From: Raineya orbicola
GTDB lineage: Bacteria; Bacteroidota; Bacteroidia; Cytophagales; Thermonemataceae
Length of the DNA: 64,000 nucleotides
NCBI RefSeq assembly: GCF_002843425.1
Contig: NZ_NKXO01000010.1
Coordinates: 1-64,000 of the forward strand
Direction of reading: 5' to 3'
Each line of letters opens with the position of its first letter. Within the stretch, counting starts at the first letter, position 1. The position numbers were made by a program, and so were the translations under genes. Under the pieces are notes generated by a model. The model was not told the DNA's origin. It saw only the letters and a program-made list of their open reading frames with translations, and did no database searches. Of the stretch, positions 58,786 through 64,000 are shown in pieces.

Positions 58786-58816
58786 AAAGGCTACGACAAA
58801 AATTGCCGTAGCTTTT
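58786..58816. terminator. Terminator-like hairpin after the DUF4296 gene
   Basis: Arms 58786-58795 and 58807-58816 (core GCTACG / CGTAGC, one G-U wobble) with an 11-base loop and a T-run at the end of the right arm, about 100 bases past the stop codon. Confidence 0.55.
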
Positions 58817-58853
58817 GCAGAAGTTGTTTTTTCATAATTTTGGTTAGGGAAAG

Positions 58854-58874
58854 ACCTTACAATTTTTGTAAGGT
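58854..58874. terminator. Hairpin overlapping the PAP2 stop codon
   Basis: Perfect 9-bp arms (ACCTTACAA / TTGTAAGGT) with a 3-base loop, followed on the plus strand by a T-run. It includes the last codons and stop (58857-58859) of the PAP2 gene, so the same bases are both coding on the minus strand and hairpin-forming. Confidence 0.5.
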
Positions 58875-59510
58875 TTTTCTATTTTGTAAGTTAAACCAAC
58901 TGAAAGCAATAAAAGCAGAAATCGTGCCAATCCAAGAACCAACCAAAACATCTATCAAAAAATGTTGTTGCAGATACATTCTTGAAAAGCCAACGGCTAT
59001 AGCGGCAAGTATTGCCATAATTTGCCAAGCAGGGTGTTTGTGAAAAAAGGCTATCAAGGCAAAAGCCGAGAAAGCCGCAGCCGTATGCCCCGAAGGGAAA
59101 CTCATATACGAATGCGTTTCCACCCCATTTACAAAATTGAGTGAGGCGATGTCTTGAAAAAAAATTTTAGGGCGGGGTTCATTTTCAAAAATTAAATTTT
59201 TAAGTGCTTGCACGATGGTTATATGCAAACTTATGGCTATGAGCATAGTCCAAAATTTCAGGATTTGTCTTTTGTAAAGAAATATAAGCCCCATAAGCAC
59301 ATACACACCTGCCTCGCCCAAATAAGTGATCTTAGGGAATAGCCAATCCCCAAAAGCCGTATGCCATTCATTGATAGCCAAGTGAATTTTACTTTTAGGA
59401 AATAATAAAAGACAAATTCCTGCTACCACCCAAAATACCAAAGCACCACCCCAAAAATAAGGTTTATCTGTAGTGATTTGCCACCTGAAAGGCTTTTTTG
59501 AATTTTCCAT
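58857..59510 (-). CDS. PAP2-family membrane phosphatase
   Basis: A 217-residue membrane protein with six predicted helices and the PAP2 motifs [12 protein letters not shown] (site 1), [14 protein letters not shown] (site 2, His) and [16 protein letters not shown] (site 3, His and Asp). Family members remove phosphate from lipid phosphates such as undecaprenyl pyrophosphate, or from phosphatidic acid; which one cannot be told here. ATG 59510 lies 12 bases from a good promoter at 59522-59550. Confidence 0.93.
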   Translation of the reverse strand: MENSKKPFRWQITTDKPYFWGGALVFWVVAGICLLLFPKSKIHLAINEWHTAFGDWLFPKITYLGEAGVYVLMGLIFLYKRQILKFWTMLIAISLHITIVQALKNLIFENEPRPKIFFQDIASLNFVNGVETHSYMSFPSGHTAAAFSAFALIAFFHKHPAWQIMAILAAIAVGFSRMYLQQHFLIDVLVGSWIGTISAFIAFSWFNLQNRKTLQKL

Positions 59511-59521
59511 TTGTTTTTTTG

Positions 59522-59550
59522 CAAAAGTATTAGCAATTTGCTTGCCCAAA
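59522..59550 (-). promoter_or_regulatory. Candidate PAP2 gene promoter
   Basis: On the minus strand: TTTG, 17 bases, TACTTTTG. The expected transcript would begin only a few bases before the ATG at 59510, giving a very short leader. It also supports 59510 over an upstream ATG at 59549 that falls in the -33 box. Confidence 0.5.
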
Positions 59551-59591
59551 GTAAAGTAAAATTTAGCTTTCTACCTAAAAAACTTATTGCA

Positions 59592-60572
59592 ATGATACGC
59601 AACGATTGGACAAAAGAGGAAATTTCAGAAATTTATCATAAACCTGTATTAGACCTCATCTACCAAGCCGCAACCATTCATAGGCAATATCACGAACCTA
59701 ACGAGGTGCAAGTTTGTACCTTACTTTCTATCAAAACGGGGGGTTGCCCCGAAGATTGTGCCTATTGCCCGCAGGCGGCACGTTATCACACAGATATAAA
59801 AGTAGAAAAACTTTTAGATGTACAAACCGTGTTGCAAAAAGCCCAAGAAGCCAAAGAGGCAGGCAGTACGCGTTTTTGTATGGGAGCGGCTTGGCGTGAA
59901 GTCCGCAACAACCGCGATTTTGATAAAGTACTGGAAATGGTGAAAGGAGTGGCTCAAATGGGTTTGGAGGTTTGCTGTACATTAGGTATGCTTACCGAAG
60001 AACAAGCCATTAAACTCAAAGAAGCAGGCTTATACGCCTATAACCACAATTTGGATACCAGTGAAGAGTTCTATGATGAAATTATTTCTACACGTACCTA
60101 CCAAGACCGCCTCAATACCATTGCAAATGCTAACAAAGCAAAAATCTCCGTTTGTTCGGGCGGAATTATTGGAATGGGAGAAACCATAGAAGATAGAATT
60201 GGTATGCTTCACACGCTTGCCACCTTGCCCGAACACCCCGAGTCAGTGCCTGTCAATGCCCTTGTACCCGTGGCAGGTACGCCTTTGGAAAATCAGCCCA
60301 AAGTTTCGGTATGGGAAATGGTACGAATGATTGCCACCGCCCGAATCTTAATGCCCAAAGCAATGGTACGTCTTTCAGCGGGTAGAGTGCGTATGAGCGT
60401 AGAAGAACAGGCTTTATGCTTTTTGGCAGGGGCAAATTCTATTTTTGCAGGCGATAAACTGCTCACTACCCCCAACCCCGATTACATTTCTGACCAAGAA
60501 ATGTTTCAGGTACTTAACCTCAAACCTCGTCAAGCCTACAAAAACGAACTTACAGAAAGTTTGAATGTCTGA
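59592..60572 (+). CDS. bioB: Biotin synthase
   Basis: BioB is the radical-SAM enzyme that inserts sulphur into dethiobiotin. The protein has 326 residues from ATG 59592 ([22 protein letters not shown]). The C-x3-C-x2-C cluster is Cys52, Cys56 and Cys59 in [12 protein letters not shown]; further signatures are [39 protein letters not shown] and [26 protein letters not shown]. No other bio genes are adjacent. The biotin it makes is needed by the acyl-CoA carboxylase at 14.8-16.4 kb. Confidence 0.97.
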   Translation: MIRNDWTKEEISEIYHKPVLDLIYQAATIHRQYHEPNEVQVCTLLSIKTGGCPEDCAYCPQAARYHTDIKVEKLLDVQTVLQKAQEAKEAGSTRFCMGAAWREVRNNRDFDKVLEMVKGVAQMGLEVCCTLGMLTEEQAIKLKEAGLYAYNHNLDTSEEFYDEIISTRTYQDRLNTIANANKAKISVCSGGIIGMGETIEDRIGMLHTLATLPEHPESVPVNALVPVAGTPLENQPKVSVWEMVRMIATARILMPKAMVRLSAGRVRMSVEEQALCFLAGANSIFAGDKLLTTPNPDYISDQEMFQVLNLKPRQAYKNELTESLNV

Positions 60573-60585
60573 TTTTTAAGGTTTT

Positions 60586-60891
60586 ATGCTTATTCGTATA
60601 GTCAGAATGTACTTTCAGGCAGATAAGGTGCGAGAATTTTTAGATGTTTTTGAAAATTCCAAGCACCTTATCCGCCGTTTTGAAGGTTGCAAACACTTGG
60701 AACTCTGGCAAGACGCAAACTCCCCCAATGTTTTTTGCACTTACAGCCATTGGGAAAGCGAAGCACATTTGGAAAATTATCGCAATTCGGAGCTTTTTCG
60801 TACTACTTGGGCAAAAACCAAACCTCTTTTTGAAAAAAAACCTTATGCCTTTTCTGTAAAACTCAATCAAGTCGTTTCAAATCTTCAATGA
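60586..60891 (+). CDS. Antibiotic-biosynthesis-monooxygenase-like (ABM) small protein
   Basis: A 101-residue protein of the dimeric alpha/beta-barrel ABM fold: MLIRIVRMYFQADKVREFLDVFENSKHLIRRFEGCKHLEL and the final YRNSELFRTTWAKTKPLFEKKPYAFSVKL. Relatives include small oxygenases and proteins of unknown function; no catalytic residues can be assigned. It lies 13 bases downstream of bioB and may be co-transcribed with it. Its 3' end overlaps the end of rpe on the other strand by 29 bases (60863-60891). Confidence 0.85.
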   Translation: MLIRIVRMYFQADKVREFLDVFENSKHLIRRFEGCKHLELWQDANSPNVFCTYSHWESEAHLENYRNSELFRTTWAKTKPLFEKKPYAFSVKLNQVVSNLQ

Positions 60892-61519
60892 TTTGATGAG
60901 GATTGATAGCATTGAATACAAAACTTCCTGCAACCAGTACATCTGCCCCAATCTGAACAAGCTCTCGGGCATTGGCACTATTTACACCTCCATCAATTTC
61001 AATAAGTGCGTGAGCATTTTTGCTATCAATGAGATTTCGTAAGGCTTTTACCTTTTCAAAAGTACTTTCAATGAACATTTGCCCACCAAAACCCGGATTT
61101 ACCGACATCAGACAAACCAAATCAATTTCCTGAATAATAGGTTCTAACAAACTTACGGCTGTATGTGGATTGATAGCGACCCCTGCCTTACACCCTAAAC
61201 TCTTGATTTGCTGAATATTACGATGCAAATGCGGACAAGCCTCTAAATGCACCGAAATCACCGAAGCCCCTAAATCTTTGAACTCTTTTGCATAACGTTC
61301 AGGTTTTTCTATCATCAGATGGAAATCCAATGGTTTTTTAGCATATTTCCGAATAGCTTTGCAAACAGGCATACCGAAAGAAATATTCGGTACAAATAAG
61401 CCGTCCATAATATCCAAGTGTATCCAATCGGCTTGGCTGGCATTGAGCATTTCAATTTCTCTTTGCAAATTAGCAAAGTCTGCCGCCAAAATAGAAGGTG
61501 CTACAATCGGCGTTTTCAT
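60863..61519 (-). CDS. rpe: Ribulose-phosphate 3-epimerase
   Basis: Rpe interconverts ribulose 5-phosphate and xylulose 5-phosphate in the pentose phosphate pathway. The 218-residue TIM barrel has APSILAADFANLQREI, WIHLDIMDGLFVPNISFG, DFHLMIEKPERY, LVCLMSVNPGFGGQMFIESTFEKV and EIDGGVN, carrying the metal-binding His and Asp residues. Its start overlaps the end of the TetR gene (ATGA, 61516-61519), so it is coupled to it. Its end overlaps the convergent ABM gene. Confidence 0.96.
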   Translation of the reverse strand: MKTPIVAPSILAADFANLQREIEMLNASQADWIHLDIMDGLFVPNISFGMPVCKAIRKYAKKPLDFHLMIEKPERYAKEFKDLGASVISVHLEACPHLHRNIQQIKSLGCKAGVAINPHTAVSLLEPIIQEIDLVCLMSVNPGFGGQMFIESTFEKVKALRNLIDSKNAHALIEIDGGVNSANARELVQIGADVLVAGSFVFNAINPHQIIEDLKRLD

Positions 61520-62130
61520 TCTGCTTTGAGTAATTTGGTTACAAAATCAAAAGAATTACTAATGAGGTATTTCAAAGTTTGCTTATCATTGGTATTCAAT
61601 CTCTTACGAATAAGTAAAGCACATTGTCCGTGTATGTAAGACCAAAAAACAAACGCTACTACTTTATAGTCTTCTCCTTTGATTTGCTTGGCAATCAAAC
61701 AGGCTTCTACAATTTCTTCTATGGTTTTATAAAGTTGATGCCCCCTTTTCCAAGCGGTACTTTCATCTTTGAAGGCTTGTAAATGAGCATTGTCAATAAA
61801 CATTAGGTCATAATATTGCGGATTATCAAAAGCAAAATTCAAATACACTTTACCTACGGCAAGCAGACGCTCAAAAGGCTGAACAATCGTTTTGGTAGCC
61901 TCCAATTTTTCATAGAGCAAGTCAAAAGCTTTGTTTTGTAATTGTATGAAAATATCGTTTTTGTCTTTGAAATATAGATAAATGGTAGCGGGGCTATATT
62001 CAATGGCATCGGAAATCGTACGAATACTTGTGCCATCGTAGCCTTTCTCCAAGAAAATCTGATAGGCAGTTTCCAAGATTTTATTCCTGATAGCCTCTTT
62101 TTCTCTTTGCTTACGCTCTGAAATTCCCAT
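61516..62130 (-). CDS. TetR/AcrR-family transcriptional regulator
   Basis: A 204-residue regulator. The N-terminal helix-turn-helix (about 10-58) reads REKEAIRNKILETAYQIFLEKGYDGTSIRTISDAIEYSPATIYLYFKDKNDIF, a clear TetR pattern; the C-terminal helical ligand domain resembles the TetR_C_33/WHG group. It is translationally coupled to rpe downstream. The target is unknown; TetR proteins of this type often repress neighbouring genes. Confidence 0.94.
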   Translation of the reverse strand: MGISERKQREKEAIRNKILETAYQIFLEKGYDGTSIRTISDAIEYSPATIYLYFKDKNDIFIQLQNKAFDLLYEKLEATKTIVQPFERLLAVGKVYLNFAFDNPQYYDLMFIDNAHLQAFKDESTAWKRGHQLYKTIEEIVEACLIAKQIKGEDYKVVAFVFWSYIHGQCALLIRKRLNTNDKQTLKYLISNSFDFVTKLLKAE

Positions 62131-62289
62131 ATAAGCATATATTTTAGTTTGCCAAATTACAAATTCGCCTTGAAATAAAAAATGAAATTTGATAGCTTAC
62201 AAAAAAAATTTCAAATCATAATAAAAACTTGAATTTGCTATGTATATTTGCAAGATTTTGTAAAAAATCTATTCAAAATTTTGAGTTCA

Positions 62290-63663
62290 ATGCAAAGCAA
62301 AAAAATACACTTCATAGCGATTGGCGGTAGTGTAATGCACAATTTGGCTCTTACATTACAAAAGCAAGGCTATCAAATAACTGGTTCTGACGATGAAATC
62401 TATGAGCCTTCACGCTCTCGTTTAGAAAAAGCAGGCTTATTGCCTGCTGAAATGGGCTGGTTTCCTGAAAAAATTGATAAATCCTTAGAGGCTATTATTG
62501 TGGGTATGCACGCCCGCAAAGATAACCCCGAACTCATCAAAGCTCGTGAGTTAGAAATTCCTATCTATTCTTATGCCGAATACGTGTATTTGCATAGCAT
62601 AGACAAGCACCGCGTAGTAATTGCTGGCAGTCACGGAAAAACCACTATTACCGCAATGGTAATGCACGTACTCAAATATCACGGGAGAAATTTTGATTAT
62701 CTTGTAGGAGCAATGGTTGATGGTTTTGAATACACCGTCAAACTTACCGAAGATGCTCCTCTCATCATTATTGAAGGAGATGAATATCCCGCAGGACCCA
62801 CCGCTCCCAAACCTAAATTTTCTTACTACAAGCATCATATTGGCTTGGTAAGCGGCGTAGCCTGGGATCATATCAATATTTACGAAACCGAAAACGACTA
62901 CGTGAGACAATTTGAAAAATTTGCTGATGCTACTCCCAAAGGCGGAGCAATTATTTATGATAGTGATGATTATTTGGGCAATTTCTTGTGCGAAAAAGAA
63001 CGCCCTGATGTTGCCAATATTCCTTACCAAACACACCCATACAAAGTAAAAAATGGACAAACTTTCTTGATTTCCAAAGAAGGTAAAGAAATCCCCGTGC
63101 TTGTTTTTGGCGAGCATAATATGAAAAACATCAGCGGTGCGAAAGCCGTCTGCGAAAGGCTTTTCATTAGCGAAAGTAAATTTTATGAGGCTATCCAAAG
63201 TTTCAAGGGAGCATCTAACCGATTAGAAACCCTCGCAAAAAACGATAACACACACATCTTCAAAGATTTTGCCCACGCTCCCTCCAAAGTGAAAGCCACT
63301 ACCAAAGCCGTTAAAAGTCTTTACCCCGAACGCAAACTAATCGCTTGCCTAGAATTGCATACTTTTAGTAGTTTGAACAAGAATTTTTTGCCTCAATACA
63401 AAGGCTCACTCAAATATGCCGATTTGCCTGTGGTGTATTTCAATCCAAAAGTCGTAGAACATAAGAAACTACCTGCTATCAGTGCAGATGATATTAAATC
63501 TGCTTTTGATATGCCTAATTTGGAAGTTTTTGAAGATAGTAGAAAGTTTGCCGATTTTCTCAAATCTCAAAATTATGCAAATACCTCACTGCTTTTAATG
63601 AGTTCGGGCAATTTTGATAACTTGCCGCTCAAACAAATTGCAGAGGAATTGATTTTTCAATAA
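62290..63663 (+). CDS. mpl: UDP-N-acetylmuramate:L-Ala-gamma-D-Glu-meso-DAP ligase (murein tripeptide recycling)
   Basis: Mpl re-attaches recovered tripeptide to UDP-MurNAc. The 457-residue length and start (MQSKKIHFIAIGGSVMHNLALTLQKQGYQITGSD) match Mpl rather than MurC. The ATP loop is VVIAGSHGKTTITAMVMH, and IIEGDEYPAGPTAPKPKF, SGVAWDHINIY and KDFAHAPSKVKATTKAV are further Mur-ligase motifs. A TATATTTG at 62243-62250 may be the -7 element. Together with the YkfC-like peptidase at 20.2-21.0 kb it points to murein peptide recycling in this organism. Confidence 0.93.
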   Translation: MQSKKIHFIAIGGSVMHNLALTLQKQGYQITGSDDEIYEPSRSRLEKAGLLPAEMGWFPEKIDKSLEAIIVGMHARKDNPELIKARELEIPIYSYAEYVYLHSIDKHRVVIAGSHGKTTITAMVMHVLKYHGRNFDYLVGAMVDGFEYTVKLTEDAPLIIIEGDEYPAGPTAPKPKFSYYKHHIGLVSGVAWDHINIYETENDYVRQFEKFADATPKGGAIIYDSDDYLGNFLCEKERPDVANIPYQTHPYKVKNGQTFLISKEGKEIPVLVFGEHNMKNISGAKAVCERLFISESKFYEAIQSFKGASNRLETLAKNDNTHIFKDFAHAPSKVKATTKAVKSLYPERKLIACLELHTFSSLNKNFLPQYKGSLKYADLPVVYFNPKVVEHKKLPAISADDIKSAFDMPNLEVFEDSRKFADFLKSQNYANTSLLLMSSGNFDNLPLKQIAEELIFQ

Positions 63664-63734
63664 AAACCTCTATTCAAAAGCTGTAATTCATTGAAACTGG
63701 TTTCGCTTCCAAACAATAAAAGATACTCCCAAAT

Positions 63735-64000
63735 ATGAATTTAGCCCTCAAAAAACCTTTGGTTTTTTTTGACTTAGAAACCACAGGAACGAATTTTGCC
63801 AAAGATAGAATTGTAGAATATGCCTTTTTGAAAGTTTTTCCGAATGGCACTTCTGAGTGGCGAGTACAAAAAATAAACCCTGAAATGCCTATACCACCTG
63901 AAAGTAGTGTTTTTCACGGCATCTATGACGAAGATATTAAAGACGCTCCCACTTTCAAACAAGTAGCCAAAGAGCTTGCTAATTTTTTAGATGGCTCGGA
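63735..64000 (+). CDS. DnaQ-like 3'-5' exonuclease, N-terminal part (cut by window edge)
   Basis: The start of a DEDD exonuclease: ATG 63735, then MNLALKKPLVFFDLETTGT with the Asp-x-Glu metal pair, and SSVFHGIYDEDIKDAPTFKQVAKELANFLDG, the DnaQ epsilon pattern (N/x-x-x-HGI...AP-F). The frame stays open to the window end, so at least the last motif is outside. It could be a DNA polymerase III epsilon-type proofreader or a stand-alone RNase T-like enzyme; this cannot be told from the part seen. Confidence 0.88.
   Translation, partial: MNLALKKPLVFFDLETTGTNFAKDRIVEYAFLKVFPNGTSEWRVQKINPEMPIPPESSVFHGIYDEDIKDAPTFKQVAKELANFLDGS

Noticed and set aside
62551-63198. A 215-codon minus-strand frame opposite mpl
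   Set aside because: It is an antisense shadow inside a strongly supported Mur-ligase gene.
1-64000. tRNA, rRNA, CRISPR array, prophage or integrated plasmid
   Set aside because: I saw no clover-leaf, ribosomal RNA segment, direct-repeat array or phage structural genes on reading both strands by eye; a covariance-model search would be needed to exclude small RNAs.

Overview
The window is a 64-kb chromosomal stretch of a low-GC Bacteroidota bacterium, most likely of the Cytophagales/Cytophagia type (inference). Supporting signs: lineage-typical families (DUF4249, DUF4296, DUF5916, DUF1573, TIGR01777 epimerase), two secreted proteins ending in type IX secretion (T9SS) C-terminal sorting domains, many lipoproteins, Reg_prop/Y_Y_Y receptors, and several promoters of the Bacteroidota type (TTG, 17-20 bases, TAnnTTTG). 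I see no rRNA, tRNA, CRISPR array, prophage or plasmid origin. The only mobile element is the C-terminal part of an IS630-type transposase at the left edge, with the expected second catalytic Asp changed to Ala.

Layout. 1-1.4 kb: IS630 remnant, an unknown secreted protein and a bidirectional terminator. 1.4-3.4 kb: mreB-mreC (minus strand), not followed by mreD. 3.6-6.5 kb: a small acidic protein, a 5'-nucleotidase C-terminal-domain lipoprotein with an M48 peptidase, and a helix-hairpin-helix membrane protein. 6.5-11.8 kb: two translationally coupled sensor histidine kinases without a response regulator. 11.9-20 kb: unknown secreted protein, heme A synthase, DUF4249 lipoprotein, acyl-CoA carboxylase beta subunit and a giant outer-membrane protein. 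20.2-23.8 kb: a tightly coupled PP2C phosphatase / Ser-Thr kinase with extracytoplasmic SH3 domains / YkfC-like murein-peptide hydrolase operon. 23.9-26.6 kb: a calcium-binding FG-GAP T9SS protein with a very long N-terminal region. 26.7-31.9 kb: acetyltransferase, MgtE, S41 protease, a HEPN/nucleotidyltransferase (type VII toxin-antitoxin-like) pair and an unknown protein. 31.9-39.2 kb: glycosyltransferase and cyanophycinase-like peptidase, then a packed cluster starting with a PspA/IM30-like protein that carries eight short aromatic motifs, followed by a lipoprotein, a T9SS subtilase, an omega-amidase-type nitrilase and an ABC permease. 39.2-48.6 kb: outer-membrane protein, amino-acid permease with a coiled-coil insert, RecD-like helicase, kinase-less propeller receptor and DUF5916 protein. 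48.8-57.2 kb: DUF1573, yajC, outer-membrane protein, glycosyltransferase, a solitary nuoK, lspA, an ECF sigma factor, panD, a low-molecular-weight phosphatase, a small membrane protein, ribBA and an epimerase. 57.2-64 kb: DUF58, DUF4296 lipoprotein, PAP2 phosphatase, bioB, a small monooxygenase-like protein, rpe-tetR, mpl, and the start of a DnaQ-like exonuclease cut by the window edge.

Most of the window is ordinary housekeeping and envelope content. The parts most likely to hold something undescribed are the kinase/phosphatase/murein-peptidase operon, the PspA-like protein with repeated acidic-Phe-Phe motifs, the long-leader T9SS protein, the HEPN/MNT pair, and a 45-bp terminator-like hairpin found twice 13 kb apart with 42 of 45 bases identical.
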